From NCBI GenBank assembly GCA_024114885.1, contig CP099430.1, positions 496,001-560,000 on the forward strand: DNA of 64,000 nucleotides, read 5' to 3'. The notes beneath the pieces are model-generated. The model was not told the DNA's origin, did no database searches, and worked only from the letters and a program-made list of their open reading frames with translations. Below are positions 35,780 through 49,052 of the stretch, one piece after another. The DNA is from Septoria linicola (lineage: Eukaryota; Ascomycota; Dothideomycetes; Mycosphaerellales; Mycosphaerellaceae). The position numbers and the translations under genes are program-made. Position 1 is the first letter of the stretch; each line of letters starts with the position of its first letter.

Positions 35780-36174
35780 CTATATTAGTACTTTAGCGCT
35801 TCTATCTTACTACGCGCCTACTTACGCGCTACGCTTCGAATACGTCTAGTACTATATAGCTACTAATATATTCTTTAGGTTCCTACTAGTTATATTCTTT
35901 AGGCTAGCCTTACTAGCGGATTAAGTACTAGCGTACGCTCTTCCTTACTCGAGTTCTAAGAATCTTCTTAACTTCCTATTTACTATAGTAGTCTACGAAT
36001 AGTATACTCTCTACCTACGTCTCGCTACTCTTCTAAGGTTCTAGAAGTAATATATAAAATACGTTATAGATTAGAGCGTCTAGTAGTAGAGCTAAGCGAT
36101 ACGCCTACTTCCCTACTACGTTAATTACCTTAAAAGGCCTAGTAAACTTATCTACTAACTTCTTCGAAAGAACC
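35780..36174 (-). pseudogene. Gypsy-C integrase C-terminus with chromodomain
   Basis: Read leftwards from 36,174, the frame gives KLVDKFTRPFKVINVVGK, AYRLAL, and IYNVFYILLLEP. This is the standard integrase C-terminal strand pattern of chromoviruses (GPF.I...G..AYRL.LP...HNVFHVSLL.P). At about 35,995-35,840 it continues into EVKKILRTRVRKSVR, YLIR, PKEYN, EPKEYI, the pattern of a chromodomain (YLVKW.GYP...NTWEPEE). Chromodomains of this kind steer integration to modified chromatin. The catalytic core upstream is missing because Copia-2 abuts at 36,175. The conserved Trp codons read as stops (TGG to TAG). Confidence 0.8.
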
Positions 36175-36451
36175 TATTCAAAGTAGAGAGCGTGTTATAT
36201 ACTATATAATGTTAAGGAGGATATAGCGTAGTAAAGAAGAATAGAGGATTAATCTTAAACTAACTTATATATATAGTATAGTAGTAATATACTAGGAACT
36301 AAATACAAAGTTAATTAAGTTAGTTATCTAAGAAGAGAAGAAAGAGAAGTAAGATATACCTCTTACTAAGCCTTAGATAGATACCTTAGGTATCTAGAAC
36401 TATACTTAAATATCTATATCTAGACTAACTATCTAGGATATATTCTTAACA
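36175..36451 (-). repeat. Copia-2 3' LTR
   Basis: This 277-bp LTR starts TATTCAAAG and ends TTCTTAACA on the plus strand and matches the Copia-1 LTRs apart from transitions and one A-to-C change near its start. Confidence 0.92.
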
Positions 36452-37079
36452 CTCCTACTTATACTATATAGTTAGATCTTTCTATAGATTATCTATAATA
36501 CTTAAGTACTAGCTCTAATCTTAATTAGTTATTAAGTACTTACTTTTTAGACTAATAACTAGATAGTACTAACTATCTATCTAATAAAACTTTCTATATT
36601 ACTATCTCCTATAAAAAGATAAAAGAAATATCTTCTATAAGATCTTCCTTCTCTCTTATATAGAAGTAGATTATTTAAGATATAGACTATCTAGTAAGTT
36701 GTCTCTATCCTTACTTATAGCTAATTCTAATAGCTCTCTAGATACCCTATAGCCTAGTCCTATACTTAGTTATATTCTATATAGCTTCTTAGTTCTCTAA
36801 GAGCCTTTAGGGTATACTATTCTTAGCTATAGAGATCTTATATTAGGCTAGGGAGTAGAGTAACTATATACTAGTACTAGAGATAATAGCTACTATAGAG
36901 GAGGTCTTTAATATTAACTAGTACTTAGCCTTAGAGGGTATCTATTTTAGCTAGGTACTATATAGTAATATTATAGTTAGTAATAGGTCTAATATTAGTA
37001 AGAGTATTTAGGACTTTATAAAGTCTAACTAAAGAGGAGTCAAGTAACTAAAATCTTTCTTTTAGACTTCTCTTAGTTA

Positions 37080-39760
37080 AACTCTAGGGCTTAGAGTTAT
37101 CTTTTATATATCTCTTATATAAGGTAGAGCTACCTTACAAAATCCTGAAACTATAGTCTATTCTTTAGCTTAGTAAGACTATCTACTACTATCTCTTTTA
37201 TACCTATATATTTAATAGAGATAAGCCTATTCTACTAGAGCTTTCTTATAGTATTATATAAGATATTAATATATTTAGACTTATTATAAATATATAAGTT
37301 CTTAATAAGAGTAAAAGTAGCTTAGTTATTACCTTTTAGCTAAATTAGCCTAATTCTAGTAATAGTTTCCTAATTACTAAAGATTCTTAGTTAGTAAGAA
37401 CATTCTCCTACTAACTCTAGATATCTAAGCTCTCTTAAGAGAGTACTAAGGAACTATAACTATTTTATATATACTCTTATAGCTATATATTTAGCTTCTA
37501 TTATTAATATAGCTATAGATTTCTACTTCTTACTTATCTAGGAGACTAGTATACTATAAAGGACGAAGATATATCTAAGGATTAAGACTCTATTAGTCTT
37601 ATCTATTATATAGTTAGAGTCTATATATCTAGTAAGACAGCCTTAACTATTCCTTAAGTATCTTAGACTAAGGTCTAGGTTTGATCTTAGGTACCTAATT
37701 AGCTTCTTTAGAGCCTTTATATATCCTACTATTAGATTACTAATATAGAAGCTTAATCTTCTAAGAGTAAATGAAATGTCTAGTCTTATAATAGTTATAA
37801 GCTATATCTATATTCTAATAATAGATTAGTACTTCTATTTATTATATCTTTTATTATTTAGTCTAGTAGGCTTTAGACTTTTATAGCTATCTATTAGTAA
37901 AAGAGTTAGTAATATAGTTTCTTAGCCTATTCCTATCTTAGCTAGGTTCTCTTAGATATAATACTTCTAGTTAAGTTTTAGCTAGCCTTACTATCTATTT
38001 CTTATTAGTCTTATTCTAAGAATCTTGTCTAGCTCTCTAAGATCTTTAATCTTAAAGACTTTACTAAGTTAGTCTTTAAACTAGAGGACATCTTCTAGTC
38101 TCTCTATAGTAATAGGTATGTTATTAATATAGATTAGGATTATTAGGTCTTTCCTTTTCTTATAGATTAGAAGATATAGGTCTACTTCTAACTATCTAAA
38201 TCCTATTCCTTTTAGCTTTAATATATATAGCTAATTCTAGTCTCTTATAGCTTACTTTAGCCTATAGAGACTCCTTAGAACTTATAAGACTATACTAGTT
38301 AGTAGGTTAATATCTAGTAGTAGGATTATCTAGATATCCTTATATAGAGTACTCTCTATAAATATATTATTTATATCTACTTAGTATAGAACTAGGTCCT
38401 TCTTATAGACTATAGCTATAAATCCTCTTAGAGTATCCTACTTGACTATAGCTTACTAAACTAATCCTATAATATAAGATTTACTCTAAGATTAGAAACA
38501 AATAGTACTCTATTAAGTAGAACTTCTCCTTCTAAGATTCCTTTTATCTATACTAGTCTAGAGTAGGTTATATAGAGGTATCCTCCTCCTACCTTAATCT
38601 ATACTTTCTTTCTTAGTAGCTTTACTAATCTAAAGAAGGATAGTTAGTTAGTTATATAGGATAAGGTATAGGAATCTAAGAGCTATTCTTAGAGTAATAA
38701 CTTACTTTTAGCCTTAATTATAGAATAGGCTAACTTATCTTAATTATTATCTTCTAATAGGGAATTATTATTACTTCTAGAACTAGATTAAGTTCTAGAA
38801 TTAGAACTAGAACTAGATTCCTAGGCTTAAAAATCCTTTCTTTAGAAGCTTTCTAGACTTTTCTATTCTCTAAAGCTACTTACCTATTCTCTAGATAGCC
38901 TTCTTTAGCTTATTATATAATAATAACTTATAGATAGCTTTCTTAATATATCTAGTATTCCTTAGTAAAGAGGATCTTCTAACTCTCTCTCTAAGGAATA
39001 ATCTCTAAAGGTCCTTCTAGTTCTTAGTACTATTTCTCTACTAGGATAGTTTCTTAGTAGTAGAGAGGTTAGGATAATCTTTTAACTAGTACTTCTCTTT
39101 CTTATAGAGCTAGTATATTAGTAGAGACTTTCCTTAGTAGAGCTACCTAGGATAGAATATAGCTAAACCTATATCTATCTTATCTAGATTGTCTCTTACC
39201 TCTTAGGACTTAAGTAGAAGGAGAATAGTATCTATATCTAAGAATAGTTAAGTTATAATAGTATCCTTAGCTACTTAGTATAATATAGGTAGAGACTATA
39301 GGAGATATTTTAGCCTCTTCTCTTAGCTCTAGTAGTAAGTTTCCTAAGGATTAATCTTAGTAATCCTCTTACCTAGGCCTCTAAGGTATCTCTATACTTT
39401 CCTAATAGTTTTATTAGGTAATATCCTATATATAACAAACTACTTATTTAGACCTATAGTATAGGACTTTAGGACTCTATTATACTTGTTCTAGAGAACT
39501 ACTTATATTTTAGCTATAAATATAGTAATATACTATATCTCTAGCTCTATTTTATTATCTTTACTAATACTATATCTAATACTAAACCTATATACTATAT
39601 TGTCTTTTAAGAAGTATTAATTCTAAGTAATATATATCTAGAGACTAGTATTATACTAAACTATATATAGGTTCTCTCTAATAATTAGTTAGCTAATTAC
39701 CTAGAACTAGTCCTTTCCTTCTAGCTTATCTATCTATAGCTTAAACTATTTCTTCTAGTT
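37080..39760 (-). pseudogene. Copia-2 gag-pol remains (deletion-fused)
   Basis: This keeps gag, protease, RT from its catalytic half onward, and RNase H, in minus-strand order. The middle is missing at 38,451. The RT catalytic region near 38,145 and the zinc knuckle near 39,090 align with Copia-1. It could not have been autonomous; mobilisation by an intact relative before or after the deletion cannot be judged. Confidence 0.8.
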
Positions 39761-40257
39761 AGTTCTATCTAGGATTAGAATCCTTTAGCTCTTCTTGTCC
39801 TCTTAGTCTATTATAAAAATAGGTAAATAGAATAAATAATTAGTAGAATACTTTAGACTAGCTAAGGATTCTAGAGAAGAGTAATTTCTTATAGTAGAGA
39901 GACTAGCTCTAAGGGACAGGGATTTCTCGTATTTAGGAAATTACTAAGACTTAGATCTTTCTCTCTTAGTAGAGTTTCTACTACTAGGTAGTAGGAAAGC
40001 TAGGTAGCCTCTTCTAACTCTAGTAATACTAGGTATAATAGTAGAGAACTAGGTAGGTATTAATAGAGTAGAAACATACTACTATCTTATAGAGATCTTT
40101 ACTAACTTATATACTACTAGGTATAAACTAGCTTCGTTAGTAATATAGTTAGAGAAACTTCTAGGCCTTAAATATTTTCTATAAACTATAAGGGATATAA
40201 GTAACCTATACTAATATAGGTTACTCCTATTTAGTATATAAACCTAAGCTTATAACC

Positions 40258-40534
40258 TATTAAAAGTAGAGAGCGTATTATATACTATATAATATTAAGG
40301 AGAGTATAGCGTAGTAAAGAAGAATAGGAGATTAATCTTAAACTAACTTATATATATAGTATAGTAGTAATATACTAGGAACTAAATACAAAGTTAATTA
40401 AGTTAGTTATCTAAGAAGAGAAGAAAGAGAAGCAAGATATACCTCTTACTAAGCCTTAGGTAGATACCTTAGGTATCTAGAACTATACTTAAATGTCTAT
40501 ATCTAGACTAACTATCTAGGATATATTCTTAATA
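40258..40534 (-). repeat. Copia-2 5' LTR
   Basis: This 277-bp LTR ends TTCTTAATA, a RIP form of AACA. The degraded primer site next to it (40,243-40,257, CCTAAGCTTATAACC) still resembles that of Copia-1. Confidence 0.92.
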
Positions 40535-40743
40535 GATAACTATATTTTATTTAAAAACTTAATTAAGGAGAGTATAATATACTCTTAGAACCTATTCGAA
40601 CGAGCTCTATAAGTAAATTAGTATCTACTAGCTAGCCTATAACACTAGATAGTAGCTTATCTAATTAGCTTAATAAGTAAATTCGAAGATTCCTAGTAAA
40701 GCTACTATCTACTTTTACTTTATTCTCTCTACTAGATAACGAT

Positions 40744-43475
40744 ATATCTATAGAAGCTAAGGACTAAGGAGGTAATAACCTTAACCCTAATACTAATATC
40801 TTTAAGAACTAAACTTAGGAGGTAGACTATCTATAACGTAGTTCTAGCTACTTATAGAAACTATCTATATAATCTAAAGCTAGTAGGTAATTATCGCTTA
40901 GGTTCTACTAATACCTAGCTCGGACTAGAATCTCTTCTTTAATAGAGAGAACGTAACCGAGTATATAAAGCGTTTTAAAGTACTATATAGGAACTACGCT
41001 ATTCTACTTATTAATAATAATAAATAGCTTTATAAGAAGTTACTTACTTAGGTTATAGTTATCTAACGTAGACGATACTAGCGCCTTAATAGTTTCTACG
41101 ATCGAGACTATACTAAGTTTAAGGAGTTAATTATTAAAGAATACTAAAAGTACGACAATATATATATACTTAGAAACTACTACTATATAGAGAACCTTTA
41201 TAAGGTCGACTATAGCGAAGATAATAATCTCTTAGAGTACTTAAGGTAGTTTATACTCTACTCTAATACTATACCTACTTCGTATATAGACGAGCGCTCT
41301 CGTACTCTTCTATTCGTATAAGGCCTTCTATTTCGCTTTAGTAAGAGGCTCTAGGCCTATCTTAGGTTAGACCTTAATAATAATAACTTAGATTATAGTA
41401 AACTCTTAAAGATAGCCTAGCGTTAGATTAATAGTAATAAGGACTTTAAAATAGAAGTATATAACGAAGGTAGTAGAGACGTATAATAACTATATAAAGT
41501 AGTAAAGAAGTCTACTCTAAGGCTAAACTCTAAGTTTAATACTAGAGAAATAGTAGTCTATAAAGGCTATAAACTAGTAAGCGTCGATAATATTACTACT
41601 AGTATATAAGATCTTATAATTACTACGATTCGTCGACTCGAAGAAAGAGGCCTATAGCTACTACGCTCGTCGATAGGATAGTAGGCGAGCACTTACGATT
41701 ACGACTATCTATATATTCTAAGGCCTACTTATAGCTAGGAGATTTCGATTAATTTAGCTACGATAGATAATAGGTTAATAATCGAGGCCTACGTAGCGAT
41801 CGCTCTAAAGATTTTAGGTTATTAGATATATAGGCTCGAAGGCTATATAGCTATAAACTACGAATACCTAAAGTAGTTTAAGACTAAGAGCTTAATATAT
41901 AGAGACCTAAAGACTAGTATTATATACTATAAAACGCCTCGTCTAGGTATAGAAAAGATATAGTACTACTAGGATAAGGAACTATTAAAGCTATTCGTAT
42001 TAATAGAAGTATTAGAGTAGCGCTATAGAAGGATTAACCTTGAAGACGTAAGTAGTTTATTAATACTAAGAGTAAGCTAGTAGAGGATAGCGAATAAGGT
42101 AGCTAGCTACGACAGTCTCGTTAATATTAGCTAAGTCGCTTCTATTACGTAGAAGGATTAGGACGATCTAACTAGCGCCTACGTAGCTAGAGATAGCGTA
42201 AAGATAAAGTAGAACTTAAATCCTTCTCGTCTAGTTAGAGGATAGCTAATAGGAGTATAGAAGCGGATTACGACTTAGGCTATAGCTATAAGAACCCGTA
42301 CTTATCGTTACTCTCGTATTAAAGAGGTTAAAGATAAAAACTAGCTAGCTCCTTACCTTATAGATATAGGAGAGTTAGAGGATTCTTAAACTTAGAGACG
42401 AGATAACGATAAGGTCGAGGATAAGTAGATATATAACTACCTAAATAGTCTACTAGTTCTAGTTACTCCTATATACGCTTAAAAACGAAAGAAGGCTAAG
42501 GAGCCTCTAAAGACTAAGCGTATAGACAACTACCTTCGAGCTATATACGCTAATAATAACGCTAACGTCTTCTAGATAGACAAAATACTCGAATCTAAGA
42601 TCTAGTTAAGCTTAGTAGAGATTATTCTCTATAGCGAGTAGGCGTCGTATTCCTTATAAGGTCGTATTCTAAATAATATAGATCTATATAAGAAACTTAA
42701 TAAGCTCTATATAAAGAAGCGTATAACTAGAACTAGTAGAGCTAAGATTAGTATATATTCCTTACTATCTAAGGCCTTTAGCGAGTAGGTAGAGGAGGAG
42801 CTAATAAAAGCTGTTTTAGCGACCGATATTAAGGCCTTCTAGGCTACTACTATAGCGATCGATATAGTAAAGCCTAGGCCCGCTTCTAAGCTTTATAAGC
42901 GGACTAATAATATCCTTCTATTATTTAATAATATCTATTAAATTATTCTAAGTATCTACGTACCTACGAAGTATAGACCTCGAATAATAGCTTATAAGTC
43001 TTTAATCGACGAGAGGGCTAAGTTAATAATTATACTAATCGAATATATTTAGAAGCTTCAAGTTAGTATAACCTCTATTAGTAATATTACTATAGGAGGA
43101 GTTAGAGGCAAGGTTACTTTCGTTAGGTACTATCTAGAGGTATTAATCGACACCTTTAGCGTAAGAGTTACTATACTATTTCTAGTCTTACTAGCGAACG
43201 GCCCGATATTACTTAGCCGACTATAGGCGTAGTAGGTACGTCTAGCTTTAAAGAACTACGACGATAGCTCGTAGGAGGGCTTAATTAGTACTCTAGACGG
43301 CTATATTATTATATTTACTAGCTTTAATAGCTATAGTAATATACGAACTATAGAATAGGTCCTAGGAAAAGCTAGAGTACTAAGGAACTAGCTCTAGTCG
43401 ACGGCACGAGTTTAGTAGAGGCTCTAACACGTATATTACGTCTAGGTTTAGTAGAAGTTAGTATCTAAACGCTAA
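40744..43475 (+). pseudogene. Gypsy-A3 ORF1 (gag/protease)
   Basis: This aligns with A1 ORF1 over its whole length. The start codon reads ATA (40,744-40,746) and the stop TAA (43,473-43,475). The gag core lies at about 40,950-41,350. The protease motif near 43,000 reads LIDERAKLII, so it also lacks a standard D-S/T-G triad. No zinc knuckle is visible. Confidence 0.82.
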
Positions 43476-43663
43476 CTTTTAGTAATTACTAGCTAAAGGA
43501 GAGGCGGACTATAGGCTATCCTACTAAGGACTCTAGATTATATAATAGCGAGGAGTAGAGAGAGGGATTATAAGCTTTTTAAGCTTCTACTATCCTTTCT
43601 ATATAAGGTTTAGTAGTTAGAGGTAAAAACTCTACTTAGAGAGGTTAGCTAGTAGAACGTTCT

Positions 43664-43691
43664 ATAGTTACCTTTTTAAACGATAATTATA
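43664..43691. repeat. palindrome P2 in Gypsy-A3
   Basis: The arms are TAGTTACCTTT and AAACGATAATTA. It stands 189 bases after the ORF1 stop, as in A1. Confidence 0.7.
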
Positions 43692-46600
43692 TTATACCTC
43701 CTATACTATACTTCAAACTATACTAGTAGTATAGATAGATAAGCGATTAGTACTAGTATTTATTTATAGTTACTAATAGCTCTAAACTCCTAGAGAATCA
43801 AGTCTTTAACTATCTTATATAGTAGTTATCGTATATAAAAGTAATTTACTTTAGAGATTATTTTATAGTAGACTTAATTAGATAAAGCACCTCTCTACGA
43901 TAGTAGCTCGAGCTATTAAGGTAGATTAATTATAGCTAGACCTAAACATAGTATAACTATCTCGTAGTAGTAGCCGTCGAAGGTAACGTTACTAAATTCA
44001 GCTAAAATAATCGACTTAAGAAGCTTCTATAAGCTACTAGCGAAGCCGAGCTAGCTTATACTAGCGAGCGAGACTTATACTAGAGTATTAGGTATAGTTT
44101 TAACGATACTATACTAGTATCTTAATCGAGCTAGAGTTTAAATTATAGAGGCGAATACTTAATAATTGCCTATAGGAAGCTTAGAGAGGTAGAGCTAGCT
44201 ATCTAAGAACCTAGACTCTATAACGAGGTTATTTCCGATAAAGTAGACGACGAGCTTAGCGAGAAGACGTACGTTATCTCGGCTACTATTAATATAGTAG
44301 TAGAGAAAGCTCGTAATAAGGAAGCTATAGAGTAGTAGAAGCTAGATAATTATATTAGTATCTATACTCTTTATAAGCGAGTTACTAATAAGATTAAACT
44401 AGTAAATATAGATATTACTATAACTAATAGCTTAAACCCTAGCGGATTAAAGAACTAGCGACGGACTTATATTAAGAAGGAAGCGGCTATACTACCTAGT
44501 ACTAGATCTTATAATAGTAAGTACTTAACTAAGAGGTTCTTAGCGATCGAGCCTAGATTACGCCTTATACCTAAATAGCTTACGAAGTTTAAACCTAGTA
44601 TAGAACTACTACTAAAGGAGCTAGATTTATTATACTATATACTAAAGAATCGAGAAGCTACCTTTACGTAGGACTTTACGTATTTAGGCTAAATTAACTC
44701 TAATATTACTCTACTATAGAAGATTCGAATAGTTCCTTACGAGCTATAGTAGTATCTAGGCTTTAAGCTAAACCTATTACTATAATATATCGTAGAAGAT
44801 ATATTAAGGTAACGAATCTAAGCTAGAACTCTTAAACTATACTATAGTACCTATCGAAACCTATACTTCCTTATTAGTAAGAAGATAGAGATAGGTAAGC
44901 TAAAGAAGTATTAGTTAATTAACGTAGCTTAGAAGTTTAATTAAGTTACTATAAGAGATTTAAATTTACTACCTAACGCTAAGGATTTCTCTAAGGATTT
45001 TACTAGCTACGCGCTAGCCTCGTTAGTTAATATCTTCTCTAGATATAACTAAATCCTACTCGACGAATTATATAGAGACCTTATAGGCTTTAATTTACTA
45101 CTAGGCCTATTATAGTAGATAACGTTACTATAAGGAGCTACGAATTCTATTACCTAGTTCGTTCGAATTATTAATTAAGTACTTATAGAGTATGTCTCGT
45201 ATAAGGTATAGCCGTTCCTTAATAATATTAGTATTAAAGAGCCTAAGACGAAGTACGATAGTAAAGAGGTTAAACCTAGCCTCTACTATTACGTTATTAA
45301 ATATATTATAGCTATAGACGACGTTCTCTATAATATAGAACGAGCTAATATAATAGTAGCTTTTAATAAGCTATAGCTCTATTATAAATAGTTAGTAATC
45401 GTTAGTTACCTTACTAGTATTAATAGCTACTATCTAGACTTCGTAAGAGTAGCGAAGATTAAGAAATAGCTGAACCTAGAAAATTAGAAGGATATTCGAA
45501 CCTTCCTTAGCGTAGTTACGTACTACTATATCTAGGTTAAAGGTTTTACGATTATCCTTACTCTACTATTTAAACTCTTATAGAAGGATACTAAGTTTTA
45601 ATAGACTACTAAATACTAACTAGCTAAGGATATCGTCTTAAAGGTACTAGTTTCAGCCCTAGCCCTAGTTACTCTTAACTATAGAGAAGGAGTAGGACTT
45701 ATTATTATAGAGGTAGACTCGAGTAGTAAAGGTTAAGGATATACGCTTTCCTAATATAATAGAGACGAGTCTCTTCTTCGTTATCTAGTTCGATATAAGT
45801 CTAGCCTATTTAACCTAGTAGAGGTTAAGTACGATACTAGAAAGCGCGAATACCTTAGTATACTAAAGGTATTAAAAAAGCTGAAACTATAGCTATTCGG
45901 AGTATACTTCTAACTAGAGATTAATATAAATACTCTCGTTTACTAGCTTAATAAGGCTACCTCTAATTTACTAAATATAGTAATAACGCGCTAGCTAGTA
46001 TAGATCTACCTCTTCGACTTTAACGTTATATATATTCCTAGTAAGAAGTATATAGCTCTAGATTCGCTATCGAGAAAGCCTATTATGCCTAAAGATATAG
46101 AGATTATAGAATAGGAAGAAGACGTAGATCTAATAATTAATAAGTAATTCTTTAATATCTTTTACGTTAATACTTTCTCTATATAGGTAATTTAGAGCGA
46201 GCTACCTACGATTAATAGAATCTACTCTTAGGAGTTAATAAATATCGCCTTTATACTTATACGAATATAAAGACCTAAGAGAGTTTCTAATAACGAGTAT
46301 AAGTAGTTAAGGAAGAAGTATTAGCTATTTTATATTAAGAACAACTAGCTCTAGCGCTAAGAACGAGTAGCTAGACCTCTATAGCGAGTTATCGATAAAC
46401 CTAAAGCGTAAGCTCGTATTATTAAAGTATACTATTATAAGAATAGTTACTATAGCGCTAAATAGACGTATAATCTTATCTGAAAACGATAGTAGTAGGA
46501 TAGAGTTTAGGCTTAGATTTCGCTCGCTATTTAGTAATATACTATTTATAGTCTTTAGTATAGAAGATAGGTACCTAGAGAACTATAGATCCTACTCTAA

Positions 46601-47746
46601 GTTATAGTCGGCTAGAGGTAGTATATCGACGGCTTATATATCTCGAAGAACTATTCGTTAATAGTTATACGCGAATCTCTATCGCGCTAGCTAGAAGTAC
46701 GTATATTCTAGTACCTAGTAAAGAGTATCTCCTTAGTATAAATAGTAAGGTTTATATAGGAAGAGATCTTTTACTAATAGATTACTACTATAGAAGTTAT
46801 CCTTAATAACTATAAGACTAACCTTAGTAACGTAGAAAAACTACTACTATCGTATAGTATTAAATATATTAATATTTCGCTATACTACTCTTAATCTAAC
46901 GCTATCGTTAAAGTCGGCTATAAGACGATACTAGACGCTTACTTAAAGCTGTCTAATAGTAGTCTTTATTCGATTAGGGACTATATTCTAGTAGTACTAT
47001 AGGTAGAGAGAACGATAATAGTCTCTACTACCGGCCTAGCGCTATCGAAAGTAATAATTAAGCGTAACGTAGTACTACTAATCGAGCTAGAATACTATAA
47101 CTTCTAGATTATAGATTAGAGTAAGGTTAAGACTAGAGTAGAGCTTCTTACGATTCGAGCTCAAGTTCTAGAAGCTATAGAAATAACTATAGAAGAAGGA
47201 CGACTATATTAATAGCGTCTCTAGGAATAGAATAAGGTATACTTCGATAAATATCGCTATTTAGATCTTACTATACTATAGGAAGAAGATCTCGTATTAG
47301 TATACTACTCTAAGTTAAAAACTAGCTTCTTCTATAAGCTTATATTTAGATAGGAAGGCCTTTTTAGAGTATCTAAAGTATTATAAGAAGGTATATTATA
47401 TAAGCTTAAGGAACTAGATAGCTTAAAACGAGAGTATATCTATAAGAGAATAGACTTTAAGAAATATACCTTTCTATAAGAGAACCTAAAGCTAGTTCTA
47501 GATTAGGTCGAACTAGAAGAAGTACTACTACTAATAGAGAAGGTTATAGAACTAGGCCTTCTATCTAGATATAAGTATCTATAGATCTTTATTAGTAAGC
47601 TATTAGTAATAACTTAATAAGAAAGAGAGACTTATATACGCTAGCTATTAACGAAGCTTAAAGAAGAAGTAGAAGACTTAGTAAGCTAAAGGCTAAAGCT
47701 AGCCTAGTAGAGCTAAAGAAGTAGAAATTTAATAGGTAATACTTAA
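43690..47746 (+). pseudogene. Gypsy-A3 ORF2 (pol)
   Basis: This is an uninterrupted version of the A1 pol of about 1,350 codons: N-terminal unassigned region, RT from about 44,640, RNase H to about 46,080 and integrase to about 47,330. The RT catalytic pair again reads Asn-Asn near 45,220 (CCTTAATAATATT). The original TGA stop is TAA at 47,744-47,746. It shows directly how the A1 pol looked before Copia-1 inserted. Confidence 0.88.
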
Positions 47747-49052
47747 TTAGTAGTATAAGCTAAGATCTAGCTACTAAAGCCTAGCCTCTACTATAAAAGA
47801 GCTAATCTTCTAAGTCTATACCTTCCTAAGTACTATCTTTGTTCCTAGAGCTACTATTAAGCTCTAATTAGAGCTTCCTAAGCTTGTAATTTACTAGACT
47901 AGTAGAAATCTAGCTAAATCTTAACTATCCTAAGCGCTTCTTTTAGTCCTAAAACTAATATCGAGCTCTAATCTAAACTTCCTAAGCTTCTCTTTTACTA
48001 GATTAGTAGAAATCTAGCTAATTCTAACTATCTCGACGCTATTTTCTAAAGCTAAGATAAGCGTCTATATAGCTAGTTACTCTTCTAAACTTAACTCTCG
48101 AATATAGATTTTAGATCTACTAGCTAATCTACTATCCTACTCCTTTTTCTAAGCCTTAAGCCTACTATTACTATAAAAGTTAGTTATCCTAAGTAACTTT
48201 CTACTACTAGGTCTTAAAATCTAAGCTAGACCTATATTCTCTAAAACTCTTTTCTACTAGCGATTTCTAAGGTTAGTAGTACGATCTACCTTTCTAGGAT
48301 TCTTTCTATTACTAATCGGTAAGACGAAATAAAGATTTTCTATCTTAAAAGCCTTTCTACTACTAATCTTCGCTTTACTAAAGGAATCGTTAAAAGTATT
48401 AGTTTTTAGTAGAGAATTCTTAAAGTTTAAGGTTTTTAGCTTACCTAGAGGTAGAGAAGCTTGAATCTTTAGCGATAGTAGCTCTAATAGCTCCTTTCTA
48501 GCTATTAATTATAGTACTAGCGATCTCTTATAATATAGAAAGCGCGATCTAGTAAGCTAGCTAGGTATACGAAAAATAAAGCTTTTTTAAGTTAGTAGAG
48601 GTAACGATAACGACGTCTAAGTCTTAGTCCTTATTAGCGATAGTAAGGTATATACTATAGTAGTTAGTAGTAGCGTTAGTAGTATACGACGGCTATAGAA
48701 GCGTTAAGCTAAAGTAAACTTTTAGTTTTCTTTTTAAATAATAACTAAACCTTATATAACTAAGCTCTATATATAGGCCTCTAATCCTAATAGAAGTTAC
48801 GCTACTACGATAAGATATATAATTAGACTACTTTTACGCTCTAAACGATCTCTTCTTTCTTATTAACTCTTAATTAGTTACTATAGAGCCTTACTTCTAT
48901 TAAGATCTAGCTTAATCTTTCGTTACTACCTAGTAACGCTACCTAGCTATTTATATAGGTAAGTAGTAACGAATATAATAAAAAACCCTTTACCTAGTTA
49001 CGCGCCTAACCCTTCTCGCTACCTAAGTTACTTATTACTAGTTACGCGCTTT
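47747..49052 (+). other. Gypsy-A3 spacer
   Basis: This spacer between pol and ORF3 carries two units of the short spacer repeat at about 47,800-48,020, against one in A1. P3 lies at 48,721-48,749. I see no gene in it. Confidence 0.65.
48721..48749. repeat. palindrome P3 in Gypsy-A3
   Basis: The arms TTTAGTTTTC and ATAACTAAA are still recognisable but eroded. Confidence 0.6.

Larger units (their letters stand above)
36175..40534 (-). mobile_element. Copia-2, internally deleted copy
   Basis: This has the same copia family and orientation as Copia-1, with both 277-bp LTRs, but is 4.36 kb instead of 6.30 kb. One clean deletion of about 1.94 kb joins the equivalents of Copia-1 8,195 and 10,134 at 38,451. 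It removes integrase and the start of RT. It is more RIP-mutated than Copia-1. The flanks do not match as a target duplication: GAACC is on the left (36,170-36,174) and GATAA on the right (40,535-40,539). The left neighbour is Gypsy-C and the right neighbour is Gypsy-A3, so at least one boundary has been rearranged since insertion. Confidence 0.92.
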
